Source: Methylomarinum sp. Ch1-1
GTDB taxonomy: Bacteria; Pseudomonadota; Gammaproteobacteria; Methylococcales; Methylomonadaceae
DNA: 64,000 nt
Direction of reading: 5' to 3'
Assembly: GCF_030717995.2 (NCBI RefSeq)
Contig: NZ_CP157743.1
Coordinates: 1,612,001-1,676,000 of the forward strand
Positions 18,332 to 26,891 of this stretch are shown here, one piece after another (position 1 is the stretch's first letter; each line of letters opens with the position of its first letter). The position numbers and the translations under genes were made by a program. The notes beneath the pieces were generated by a model, which worked only from the letters and a program-made list of their open reading frames with translations, had not been told where the DNA came from and did no database searches.

Positions 18332-18703
18332 TCAAGCCATGGCATGGCCGATTTCTTCAGTAACGCATTTGCCCGCTTGACTGAGTCGCTCAATATCGTT
18401 ATGCGATTTGATCTTCATTGCCAGTAGCGTTTGTTCGTCGGTGAGGTTGATCAGGGCGCTGCTTTTGCCGGCGGTGAGGATGATTTGTTCCACCTCTCCC
18501 ATGCCGAATGCTTTCGCGACCCCTCTAGCAAAGCAAAACACGCCAGCGCACAAGGGGCCGACGCGGTCTTCATTGCAGTCGTCCGGTAGCGCAGCGGCCT
18601 TGGATACGCCATCCGTCGTTACAATTTCGGAGGCCTCGATTTCGATGTCACGGTGGCTGCAGTTCAGATGATTCAATAGTGACGTTAATTTTTTCTCATT
18701 CAT
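18332..18703 (-). CDS. diverged Roadblock/LC7-like protein
   Basis: A 123-aa protein, paralogous to the gene at 17446-17808. Shared features include the N-terminal LTSLLNHLN helix, IVTTDGVSKAAALPDD-NEDRVGPLCAG in place of ISTDGLMMASV...LDEDRVGAMSA, and GEVEQIILTAGKSSALINL in place of GELEQVLIKGDKGYVLMIY. The C-terminal strand (LAMKIKSHNDIERLSQ) is more diverged. It may form a heterodimer with the first copy (inference). It heads the minus-strand signalling run but is separated from the next gene by about 520 bp of repeats. A strong minus-strand terminator hairpin lies upstream at 18831-18890. Confidence 0.65.
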   Translation of the reverse strand: MNEKKLTSLLNHLNCSHRDIEIEASEIVTTDGVSKAAALPDDCNEDRVGPLCAGVFCFARGVAKAFGMGEVEQIILTAGKSSALINLTDEQTLLAMKIKSHNDIERLSQAGKCVTEEIGHAMA

Positions 18704-18830
18704 GGTTTGCCCTCGTATGTGATTTTTTAGGTTAAGTCACCTGAATCGTCGATATCGGTGGATATCCGGTCAGCCGCTGCAGGTAACGGTTTCGGTGCGG
18801 CTTAAGCCAGTCGGGAACAAATTTTTGGCA

Positions 18831-18990
18831 AAAAAAAAGGCACACAAAAATTTCCTGGGCATTTCGCCACAAGGTATTTTTGTGTGCCTTCGACTGATTG
18901 GCCTATGATCCAACCCGACAAGGACGGAAGCCGGCCAAAACCGGCTTCCGTTCACTGTTGTTCGTCATTAACAGCTTACTTCGGAGTAAT
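18831..18990 (-). ncRNA. candidate structured small RNA or leader with intrinsic terminator
   Basis: Read on the minus strand from about 18990, the sequence has a perfect 10-bp hairpin, CGGAAGCCGG-TTTTGG-CCGGCTTCCG (18924-18949). About 35 nt later comes a perfect 15-bp stem, AAGGCACACAAAAAT with its complement (18837-18890, loop 24 nt), followed directly by eight or nine Ts. That is a textbook Rho-independent terminator with no coding gene upstream of it on this strand. A TATAAA-like box near 18990 could serve as promoter. It is either a small RNA of about 100-160 nt or a terminating leader for the Roadblock-like gene starting at 18703. No known RNA family recognised. Confidence 0.5.
18837..18890 (-). 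terminator. 15-bp-stem intrinsic terminator
   Basis: The stem AAGGCACACAAAAAT / ATTTTTGTGTGCCTT has no mismatch. On the minus strand it is followed by a run of T residues (the A-run at 18830-18838 on the plus strand). Confidence 0.8.
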
Positions 18991-19093
18991 TTATAGCATA
19001 AAAAATAACCCGGTCATATTTTGCAATCAGAAAATGTGACAAAGTTATTGGTTTTATAGATAATGATAATTTAAGACTAGTTGTGTTAGGTGC

Positions 19094-21238
19094 ATGGGAC
19101 GGATAATTGCGCGTTGTTTGGCTTTTTTTCTCGTTCTGGTTTGCTTTGCATGGCCACACATAATAGCCGTCAGTCGGCAGGTCTTAAGCTCAACGTCATG
19201 GAGCATGCTCCAAACTGATTTAGCAAGCTGGGTTCGATGGAGTTATGGCTTTTTGTTACTTACATTGTTTTTATGGATCGATTTTTCGGTAAGCAAAAAA
19301 ACAAGAAGTTATCAGTCGTTAAAGGAAACGTATAAGATTTTGCAAAACGAAACTCGCAGCGTGATCGATCAAACAGACACCGGGCTGGTCACCGTTGATG
19401 TTTAAGGCCTTATTTTAGAAGCAAACGCCCCTTTTTTAAAAATATTGGGTCGTAAGGATTTCTCGGAAATTAGCGGCGATAAGATCACTGATTGGATGGA
19501 GGAGAAAGCGAAAAGAGGTTTCGTTCAGGCCTTGTTGCGCTGCCAACAACAGGGGTTTGTTTCGGATTATGAATGCGTTTGCCAACGGGACGATGGCAGT
19601 AAGATTTATTTGTTGATTAATGCGCATTTGAATCAAGCACCGGCCGGGGAAACGATCTCGGCGACCTGCAAGGACATCACGGCCATCAAGCGGGTGGAAT
19701 GGGCGCTCCGCGACAAAGAGGCGCGGTTAAGAGCCGTTCTCAACATTAGTCCGGCCGCCATTTATATACTGACCTTGGGCGATGGGCCCAATTGCCCATT
19801 ATGCGCGTCGGATCCACAATGCAAGATGCATTTGTCTTTTATCAGCGCCAGTATTCAAGATATCACCGGGTTTTCTGAACGTGACTATATGTCCGATTGC
19901 TCGCTTTGGTTGGAGCGCGTTCATCCTGACGACGTCAAGTCATTAAAAGAAGGTTATCGACATTTATCTAGTGAAACCGGCCTCGATAACCAATATCGTT
20001 TTCGACATAAAAATGGCGAGTACCGTTGGTTGAATGAAAAATTGATCGTGCAGAGGGATGAGCAGGGTGAAATTTGTCAAGTGATCGGTTCGATGATGGA
20101 CGTTAGCGACATCGTCCATACTCAACAGCAAGTGCTTAAATTGAGCAGCGCGGTGGAGCAAAGCCCATGTCCGATCTTTATCACCAACACCAGGGGGATT
20201 ATCGAGTATGTCAATTCGAAACTCACCGAGTTGACGGGATACGACGAAGGCGAGGTCCTTGGCCGTACGCCCAAGTTGTTTTCATCCGGTCGCACCGAGG
20301 TCTCGCTTTATCGGGATCTGTGGAGCAAAATCACCCAGGGAAAAAAATGGTATGGCACGATTCGAAATAAAAAGAAAGACGGTCAGTATTTCTGGGTGAA
20401 GGAAGCGATTGCCCCTATCAGAAACAGCGGTGGTCAAATCACTCATTTCGTCGCCATACAGGAAGATGTCAGCAAGATGATTGATGCATCGAAGGAATTA
20501 GAACGTCAGCTCAAGGAACACACCCAAAAAATCAAATTATTGGAGCAGCAACGCAGTGAACAGCGAAAATCGGTGGCGATTGGTCGCATGGCCGCCTGGG
20601 TGGCGCATGAAATCAATAATCCTTTGGCCGGCATCAAGAATTCCTTTCAGTTGCTGAAAAGCGCGATTCCCGATGATCATCAGTATTTTCGGTATGTCGG
20701 CTTGATCGACAAGGAAATCGACCGCATCAGCTTGATCACCAAGCAGCTTTATTCGATGTACAAACAGGAAGATACCCAAGCGCATGAATTCGATTGCAAT
20801 ATCGTCATCGAGGAAATCGTGCTGTTATGTAACTCGGGACAAAAAAAGGTCAACATTCGCCATGTTTCGGCGATGAATGAATGCGGCGTGACTCTGCAAG
20901 AGAATCTGATCCGGCAAGTGCTGTTTAATCTGATCAAGAACGCGATCGATCATTCTCCGGAGAACGAGACGATTACCATCGAGGCGCTCAAAAGCGATCA
21001 GAAACTGAAGGTTACGATCGAAAACGAGGGCGAGTTCATTAATGATGAGCAGTTGCATAAATTGTTTGAACCGTTTTATTCTACCCGGTCCGACAGCGAA
21101 TATCGCGGGCTGGGAATCGGACTGACCATCGTCCACAGCGCCGTTAAGCTGATGCATGGCGAGCTGAAGCTCAAAAATAAAGATAACGGGGGCTTGATCA
21201 TCGAATTGATCATCCCTCTTAATTATTACAACAACTAA
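19094..21238 (+). pseudogene. membrane PAS histidine kinase with an in-frame stop
   Basis: ATG 19094 opens two hydrophobic segments (about residues 5-30 and 50-68), then a first PAS domain. At 19403-19405 a TAA interrupts it inside VIDQTDTGLVTVDV-stop-GLILEANAPFLKILG, where PAS domains have a polar residue. The same frame continues to 21238 with two more PAS/PAC units (LSAVEQSPCPIFITNTRGIIEYVN, TGYDEGEVLGRTPKLFSSG) and a kinase core (H-box WVAHEINNPLAGIKNS, NLIKNAIDHSP, GLGIGLTIV). The full product would be 714 aa. A TTG at 19445 is the next possible start but gives a protein lacking the membrane anchor. The response regulator follows after 5 bp, its likely partner. Confidence 0.75.
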
Positions 21239-21243
21239 TTGTT

Positions 21244-21999
21244 ATGGAAAAGACGGGCAAAATCTTAATCGCCGATGACGAGAAAACCTTTCTCGAATCG
21301 ACCGCCGATTTATTACGCATCCAAGGTTGTCATTGCACATGCGTAAGCGATGCGGAAAAGGCATTGCAGTTGTTAAAAACAGAGTCGTTCGATTTGATCG
21401 TTGCCGATATCAAGATGCCGGGCAATCACGATCTGGCTTTGGTCAAAGAGATTTCTCAACAGTCCAATCATTTATCGGTCATTCTGGTGACGGGTTACCC
21501 CAATATCAATACCGCTATCGATGCGGTGAATCTTTCGGTGGATGCCTACCTGATAAAGCCCTTTGCCTGTGAGGAATTATTCGGCTATGTCGACAAGGCG
21601 CTGGCGAAGGGGCATGAATATAGGGAGGCGCAAGCGATGTTGCTGACGAAAATCCGGGAGCTAGATAACAGTTTGCAAGATTTTCAGCTTGAAAGTCGGC
21701 GTACGAGCCGCAATAGCGCTTCACCACTGAATGAATTTGTCACCAATAATTTATTGGCGATTACGCGCTCAGTGATCGATTTAAACAAGGCGTTAAACGC
21801 CTTATCGAACCCCGTCAACCTCTCTGGCGATGCCTGTCTGACTCTGGCATGCCAAAGACCCCAACGATTAATCAAGGCTGTTCAGGACGCCGTTTGTGTC
21901 TTAGAAAAAACTAAAAACTCCTTCAAGTCCAAGGAATTGGCCGAATTAAGAAAAAATCTGGAGCAGGTGCTGGAACTGGAAACCCTGGAATCGTTATAG
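21244..21999 (+). CDS. response regulator, REC plus helical C-terminal region
   Basis: A 251-aa protein. Residues 5-120 are a complete receiver domain: ILIADDEKTF (acidic pair), LIVADIKMPG (phosphorylated Asp), ILVTGYP (Thr) and AYLIKPF (Lys). The remaining ~125 residues are helical, with a coiled-coil-like start (KIRELDNSLQDFQLESRR), and match no DNA-binding or enzymatic output known to me. It lies 5 bp after the PAS kinase and is probably translationally linked to it. The IS66 element inserted one base after its TAG stop, leaving the product intact but separating it from anything downstream. Confidence 0.85.
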   Translation: MEKTGKILIADDEKTFLESTADLLRIQGCHCTCVSDAEKALQLLKTESFDLIVADIKMPGNHDLALVKEISQQSNHLSVILVTGYPNINTAIDAVNLSVDAYLIKPFACEELFGYVDKALAKGHEYREAQAMLLTKIRELDNSLQDFQLESRRTSRNSASPLNEFVTNNLLAITRSVIDLNKALNALSNPVNLSGDACLTLACQRPQRLIKAVQDAVCVLEKTKNSFKSKELAELRKNLEQVLELETLESL

Positions 22000-22000
22000 A

Positions 22001-23673
22001 GTAAGTATTCACACACCCTAGCTGAAAATACAAAATAATTGACAAACCGACACAAGAACATTGTACAAATCCATTAAGAAGCCTTAGTATTTATCCCATG
22101 CAACTCAGTAACCAGGACCTAAGCCAAATCGATGAAGACGAGCTTCTCAATTTACCGGAAGAGGAATTACGTTACCTATCGATTAAGTTACTTAACGACC
22201 TAAAAGAAGCGCGTGAGCGCTTAAGCCAAAATTCGCGCAACAGCTCTCGTCCACCTAGCAGCGAAGCGCCTTGGGATAAAGCAGCTACAGATAATACAAA
22301 CGATCAAGAACAAACGGAGATCGATAAGTCTGCTGAAACGGAAGACACCGTCACCCCCCCGTCGCCTTCTAAAAAAGATCAGCAACAGTCCGCTGATCCT
22401 AACAATGAACATCAAGAACCCCGCAAACCCGGCAAACAACCAGGCGCACAAGGCTTTGGCCGGACACAAAAGCTAGCCATTACCCACTATCAAGATCATT
22501 ACCCTGAAATATGTGCCTGCTGCCATCAAACATTAGAGCCGCGTCATGCTATCGCCTATGCCGCGTATGAAACAATCAATGTCGAATGGGGCGATGTTGA
22601 GCATCCAGGCATTCTAGTCACCCATACCAAGCACACTCTCTATGAAGTAGTGTGCGCCAATGGACATATCACGCGCAAAGAAGTCAGTCGTAGCAGTCAT
22701 GCTCAATTGCCGGGTATTAGCCGAACTGAATGGCGTTTAGTGGGGCCTGGACTGGCAGCAATGATTGTTTGTCTTGCCTACCGTATGCGCCTATCGCGTG
22801 AGCGTATTCAGGAATTTTTATATGACTGGTTAGGTATTAAATTAAGTGTTGGCACCATCAATAATACCCTGCATGAAAGTGGCGCAGCGGCTATGCCGCT
22901 TGAAGATGAGTTTGCACAAGAAATCATTAACAGCGAATTGCTGCATGTAGACGAAACCTCCTGGATGGAGCACACGACTTTTCTTTGGTTATGGGTGTTC
23001 AGTACGAATCGCGTCACAGCCTATTGGATTGCTACGCGTAGCGCTGAATTATTGGAAAATCTTTTAGGCGACGACTTTAATGGTTGGTTAATGAGCGATG
23101 GCTACACGGTTTATCGCAAATATCTGAGTCGGTTACGTTGCTGGGCTCATCTTCTGCGTAAAGCGAAAGGGCTCAATGAAAGCTTAAACAGAGACGCCCA
23201 GCTTTTTGGTCAACAAACGCACGATTTACTGGCTGTGTTGATAGGTGCGGTACGCAAAGCGCGAATAACACCACCTGATACGCCACTTTCTGAAACTTAT
23301 CGCCTGCAATTACTGCTCTATCAGCAGATGTGTATACAAATGAAAACCCATGAACATAAGAAAACAGCAGCATTAGCCACGGAAATGCTAAATGACTGGA
23401 CAGCTATTTTTCAAGTTCTGGATCAACCGCATCAGCCCTTAACGAATAATGAAGCGGAGCGAGCGTTGCGCCACTGGGTTATTTTACGCGGCATTTGCTA
23501 TGGCACGCGCTCGGAAAATGGGACGCGTGTGTTCGCTATTTTAATCAGCGTCATTGAAACCTGCCGCAAAAGAAATCAGTCACCGTGGATTTATTTGGCA
23601 CAAGTGATCGCAAGTCAGCGGTCAGGCTTGCCGGTACCGGCCTTGCCAATTGTTAGGGTGTCTGAATAATTAC
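22001..23673 (+). mobile_element. complete IS66-family insertion sequence, single-transposase type
   Basis: The left end GTAAGTATTCACACACCCTA (22001-22020) and the complement of the right end (23654-23673) match at 18 of 20 positions. A perfect 8-bp target duplication, GTTATAGA, flanks it (21993-22000 and 23674-23681), as expected for IS66. The element is 1673 bp and contains one transposase gene; the usual accessory genes tnpA and tnpB are absent, as in the ISBst12-type subgroup. The intact ends, open reading frame and perfect duplication suggest a recent insertion. Confidence 0.92.
22098..23669 (+). CDS. tnpC: IS66-family transposase
   Basis: A 523-aa protein. It has an N-terminal leucine-rich/coiled-coil segment (LPEEELRYLSIKLLNDLKEARERLSQNSRNSSRPPSS), a low-complexity linker ending PGKQPGAQGFGR, a zinc-finger region (CACCHQTLEPRH), and a catalytic domain with DETSWMEHTTFLWLWVF and LMSDGYTVY acidic signatures. 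LRCWAHLLRKAKG and NEAERALRHWVILRGICYGTRSENGTRVFAIL follow, typical of IS66 TnpC. No frameshift or stop. The stop codon lies within the right inverted repeat. The start is ATG 22098. Confidence 0.93.
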   Translation: MQLSNQDLSQIDEDELLNLPEEELRYLSIKLLNDLKEARERLSQNSRNSSRPPSSEAPWDKAATDNTNDQEQTEIDKSAETEDTVTPPSPSKKDQQQSADPNNEHQEPRKPGKQPGAQGFGRTQKLAITHYQDHYPEICACCHQTLEPRHAIAYAAYETINVEWGDVEHPGILVTHTKHTLYEVVCANGHITRKEVSRSSHAQLPGISRTEWRLVGPGLAAMIVCLAYRMRLSRERIQEFLYDWLGIKLSVGTINNTLHESGAAAMPLEDEFAQEIINSELLHVDETSWMEHTTFLWLWVFSTNRVTAYWIATRSAELLENLLGDDFNGWLMSDGYTVYRKYLSRLRCWAHLLRKAKGLNESLNRDAQLFGQQTHDLLAVLIGAVRKARITPPDTPLSETYRLQLLLYQQMCIQMKTHEHKKTAALATEMLNDWTAIFQVLDQPHQPLTNNEAERALRHWVILRGICYGTRSENGTRVFAILISVIETCRKRNQSPWIYLAQVIASQRSGLPVPALPIVRVSE

Positions 23674-23717
23674 GTTATAGAAGGCCTCGGTTTCGGATAA
23701 AACTAGCCGCATTAAAA

Positions 23718-23957
23718 CAGTAATGTCATCAGTTTGAGTATTTTTGCGGTGTTTAGGGCATGGGGAGTGTCTGTCGAGGAGCGCCGTTCACCCAGCACCT
23801 AAATTATCCTGGAATGTAAATTATAGTCCAGTAACCATGGAATTTAGGTGCTGGGTAAACCCATCCCTGGGGGCTTGACGGCAGCATCCTTGCTGCCGAC
23901 ATCCTCGCCAAACACACCCCATGCCCTTTTTGAACGCCAAACTGATGGGAATCGCTA
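23718..23957. mobile_element. MITE 'A' copy 2 (240 bp) with nested B
   Basis: The ends are diverged (CAGTAATG... and ...GGGAATCGCTA), but a perfect 9-bp duplication GCATTAAAA flanks the element at 23709-23717 and 23958-23966. The interior is the standard A sequence, with B inserted after GAGCGCCGT (about 23787-23856). The right duplication contains the stop codon of the autotransporter gene, so insertion occurred just beyond that gene. Confidence 0.85.
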
Positions 23958-23960
23958 GCA

Positions 23961-26135
23961 TTAAAAAGGTATTCTGAGGCCCAGCTCGATAATATGGTTG
24001 GAGATGTCGTTTTGGCCCAAGCGAGTTTCATAACGGACAAAGGCCGAGCGCCCCTCCGGTAAAGTGGCGGCGATTGAGGCGCTGAGGTTGAAATAATCCC
24101 GGTCGGGATTGTCTGTCAGTATCGAGAAATTACCGGCGCCGGCCGATGCATTAATAAAACGCGAGCGTAATACTCGTTCATTATCCTTGAATTGGTGCAC
24201 CCATTCGAAGCGAGCGGCCGGCGCGATAACGCCCCAGGGCATGCTGATCGAATGACCGAACTGGCTGCCCATGATCGTGCTGATCGAGGTAATCGATTGA
24301 TCGGCGACGCTCAAGGCGAAGCCCGCGCCGCCTTGTTCGTCGTAGTGGTCGATGGTGGTCTCGATATATTCGCCACGCACATAGGGGCTGATGAAGAAAC
24401 TTTTAATATAAATATCCTTACCGAAGCCCAGGCTGCCTCCGTACTGGTCGCCCTGCGGGTTGCTGGTCGCCGAGCTTGTCATGCCCGGATAAACAATACG
24501 ACGATCCATATCGTAATCATGGATCGCATAACTCATGACCCAGTCGACATAAAAATCTTCGGGCATGAAATAGCTGCCATAGACGGCAAAGTCGCCCGAT
24601 TGCGTGGTCATCTCGCCGCCGTTGCTGTCAAAATCGGTTTTGCTGTAACCATAACCAGCCGCCGCCCCCATCACCAGTGTGTCGGTAAATTGATAATCGA
24701 CGCCCATCGTAATGCCTCGGGTTAACAGGTCAAAGCCTTTTTCTCGGTCGGTTTTGTTTTTGTCTCCGACTTTGATCTGTCCTTTTAGGAAAAAGCCCAG
24801 CGGACTGTCCCGCAAGGGTTCATCGCCGGCCGCCGCGGCGGCGCCTAATGCAGTGTTGAAGGCGCTCTGCGCGATTTTTCCTAGGGGGATATATTCGCCG
24901 TCGACATCCATCGAAAAGCCGAGCACCGAGATGCGATTTTTATTTTGATTGTTTCTTAATTCGATGATGCGGCCATGGATAATCTGTAACTGCTGTGAGC
25001 CGAAATCGACCGCCGCGGACCCCTGCGCCGCGATTTGTTCGGGAACGATGGCGTCGAGGATTTGGATGATGTCGCCATCGCTGAGTCCTGACTGGTACAA
25101 TTCGTCACAACGTTGTTTGAATTCGCCGGTTGCCGTCGCACAGGACTGGTCCAAGGCCTCGGCGACCGATCGTTGATTGGGCGTGAGGTTTACAATGTCG
25201 CTGAGAGTCGGTGTCGTGTTGCCTATCGTGATGTCGACGGTATCGACCGAGCCGAGTGTGGCGCCGCTCGGGTTACTGAGGATGATTGAAAATAATTCAT
25301 CCTGTTCGAGTGTATCACTATCCGTCAAGGTTTGTAGTGTGATGGTTTTCGGGCTGGCATCGCCATCGTTCCAGACCAACGTGCCCGATTTTTCGGTGTA
25401 ATCGCTGCCGGCGACGGCCGTGCCGTTGGCGGTCGCATAGTCCACGCGCGCCTCGCCATCGCTCCCTGCCGTTCGATTGACCGTCACCGTCACCGTATTG
25501 CCTTCGCTGGCGCTGGACGAGGCGTTGTCGAAGCTGATCGTGCCGGGCTGTGGTATGTCATTGTCGCTGATGTTGACAGTCGCGGAGGTGGTGTTGTTTA
25601 TGGGGATGGAAGAACAGTCAGCTGATATATTTTGTAGCTCTAGCTGGATGTCCTCGGGACCTTCAATGTCGATATCGTCGATAATGCTGATGCTGATATT
25701 GGTCGAGGCCGCTGGCGGTATTTCGGAATTATCGCTGACACTAAATGCGCCATTAAAACTATAATCACTGCCCGCCGTTGCCGTACCGCCAACAGCGACC
25801 ACATCGCCGTTCACAAAACAACCGCCATAATCGTTAGAATCTGGCGTCAGGGTGACGCCTACCTGCACGCTACCGGCCGCCTCGTCGACGGTATAAGAGT
25901 TAGGGATGAAATCCAAGGTCCAGGCATCGACCGCCGTTGGCGATAACGCCATCATGCTCAAGGCCGCCATGATGATCGGCTTGGAGCCATATAAGCGAGG
26001 CGTCTTGAAGGTCGCAGTTCGCTGAGTCGAGATCGGTCCGTTCGAATGTGGCGAAGGATGCTTGACAGGTAGCGAGGGTGATTGCATAGTGGGTGCGGCT
26101 CCAGAAATATGGGCGGCTATCACCGCCGACAGCAT
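23961..26135 (-). CDS. autotransporter with Calx-beta domains
   Basis: A 724-aa outer-membrane protein. An extended N-terminal region contains a signal-like hydrophobic stretch (PIIMAALSMMALSPTAVDA, about residues 51-70). Two Calx-beta repeats follow (about 75-195 and 200-310), recognisable by DYGG..NGDVVAVGGTATAGSDYSF, DDIDIEGPEDIQLEL, DYATANGTAVAGSDYTEKSGTL and DSDTLEQDELFSIIL. A linker leads to a C-terminal autotransporter beta-barrel (about 450-724) ending in the aromatic GLRIPF expected for BAM recognition. Calx-beta units bind Ca2+, so a surface adhesion role is likely. The signal cleavage site and exact start (ATG 26135 or 26087) are uncertain. MITE A lies directly after its stop. Confidence 0.82.
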   Translation of the reverse strand: MLSAVIAAHISGAAPTMQSPSLPVKHPSPHSNGPISTQRTATFKTPRLYGSKPIIMAALSMMALSPTAVDAWTLDFIPNSYTVDEAAGSVQVGVTLTPDSNDYGGCFVNGDVVAVGGTATAGSDYSFNGAFSVSDNSEIPPAASTNISISIIDDIDIEGPEDIQLELQNISADCSSIPINNTTSATVNISDNDIPQPGTISFDNASSSASEGNTVTVTVNRTAGSDGEARVDYATANGTAVAGSDYTEKSGTLVWNDGDASPKTITLQTLTDSDTLEQDELFSIILSNPSGATLGSVDTVDITIGNTTPTLSDIVNLTPNQRSVAEALDQSCATATGEFKQRCDELYQSGLSDGDIIQILDAIVPEQIAAQGSAAVDFGSQQLQIIHGRIIELRNNQNKNRISVLGFSMDVDGEYIPLGKIAQSAFNTALGAAAAAGDEPLRDSPLGFFLKGQIKVGDKNKTDREKGFDLLTRGITMGVDYQFTDTLVMGAAAGYGYSKTDFDSNGGEMTTQSGDFAVYGSYFMPEDFYVDWVMSYAIHDYDMDRRIVYPGMTSSATSNPQGDQYGGSLGFGKDIYIKSFFISPYVRGEYIETTIDHYDEQGGAGFALSVADQSITSISTIMGSQFGHSISMPWGVIAPAARFEWVHQFKDNERVLRSRFINASAGAGNFSILTDNPDRDYFNLSASIAATLPEGRSAFVRYETRLGQNDISNHIIELGLRIPF

Positions 26136-26202
26136 GATTGTTTTTTAGTCTTCGCTAACCTAATTGTAAATGAATATTACCAGAAACTCGAAGGCGGAAC
26201 AT

Positions 26203-26368
26203 CAGCAACTCCCAGTTTGAACATTTTTGCTGTGTTTAGGGCATGGGGTGTGTCTGTCGAGGAGCGCCGTAAACCCATCCCTAGGGGCTTGACGGCCGCA
26301 TCCTTGCTGCCGACATCCTCGCCAAACACACCCCATGCCCTTTTTGAACGCCAAAGTGGGAATTGCTG
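26203..26368. mobile_element. MITE 'A' copy 3 (166 bp), no nested B
   Basis: The ends are CAGCAACTCCCA and TGGGAATTGCTG. A perfect 9-bp target duplication GCGGAACAT flanks it at 26194-26202 and 26369-26377. The interior reads GCGCCGTAAACCC without interruption and so represents the empty site for element B. A central GGC-GCATCCTTGCTGCCGAC hairpin is present. Confidence 0.9.
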
Positions 26369-26417
26369 GCGGAACATAGCTTATCTGCTACCAAATATAA
26401 ATTAGTCTTCGGTCTAT

Positions 26418-26865
26418 ATGCAGGGCTACCTCATTAAATGAATGAGTGGCAAAACAGAAAATTAACAACAAATACGCCTAAAGTAAGTTAAACGTTTAGG
26501 GCGGGTTAAATAACCCGCCCCGCGTGCAGGTTTTTGGCGGCTTGCTTCGCGAAGCCGCCCTACGATGCGGTAGGGTGTGCTGACGATAGGAAGCGCACCG
26601 TTTTTGATGCGCTTCACGCTGTTCAGCACATCCGAAGGCAAGACGGTGCTTTGCGTAGGAGCGCCGCCCTTGGCGCGAAAAGCAAGTAGTCCGCATGTCG
26701 CTATGCGAAATGCAGGTCAACGTGGTCCTGAACGATTCAACCGTGACTAGAGTAAGTTATACGTTTGGGGCGGGTAAATAACCCGCCCCGCCTAGAGGGA
26801 TGACGCGATATTAACCCATGTGTTGGTTCAGGTATTTTTTAATGAGGGAGCCCTCGGTCTATATG
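26418..26865. repeat. repeat 'D' copy 1, long mosaic
   Basis: It starts with CAGGGCTACCTCATTAAATG. It contains two GGGCGGGT-TAAATAACCCGCCC hairpins, a GCTTGCTTCGCGAAGC palindrome, a GTAGGGTGTGCTGACGATAG segment and TTTGATGCGCTTC. The same modules recur at 31005-31145, 38757-39300 and, inverted, at 59399-59870. No stable coding capacity. Confidence 0.75.
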
Positions 26866-26891
26866 TGGATTGCCGCAATTAGCTTAACGAC

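Larger units (their letters stand above)
26136..26891. other. 756-bp repeat-filled intergenic region
   Basis: It holds MITE A copy 3 (26203-26368) and repeat D copy 1 (about 26418-26865), leaving little unique DNA. Short reading frames here are translations of these repeats. The last ~30 bp upstream of the glycosyltransferase gene show no strong ribosome-binding site. Confidence 0.6.

Noticed and set aside
18704-18990. c-di-GMP riboswitch upstream of the Roadblock-like gene
   Set aside because: The conserved GEMM core sequences are absent; only simple hairpins and a terminator are visible.
19445-21238. Separate soluble kinase gene starting at TTG 19445
   Set aside because: The frame is continuous with 19094-19402 except for one stop codon in the middle of a PAS domain, so a single damaged gene is more likely.
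26496-26720. Reading frame through repeat D (similar ones at 38799-39164 and 59574-60110)
   Set aside because: The same peptide appears wherever repeat D occurs in that orientation, so it is translation of a non-coding repeat.
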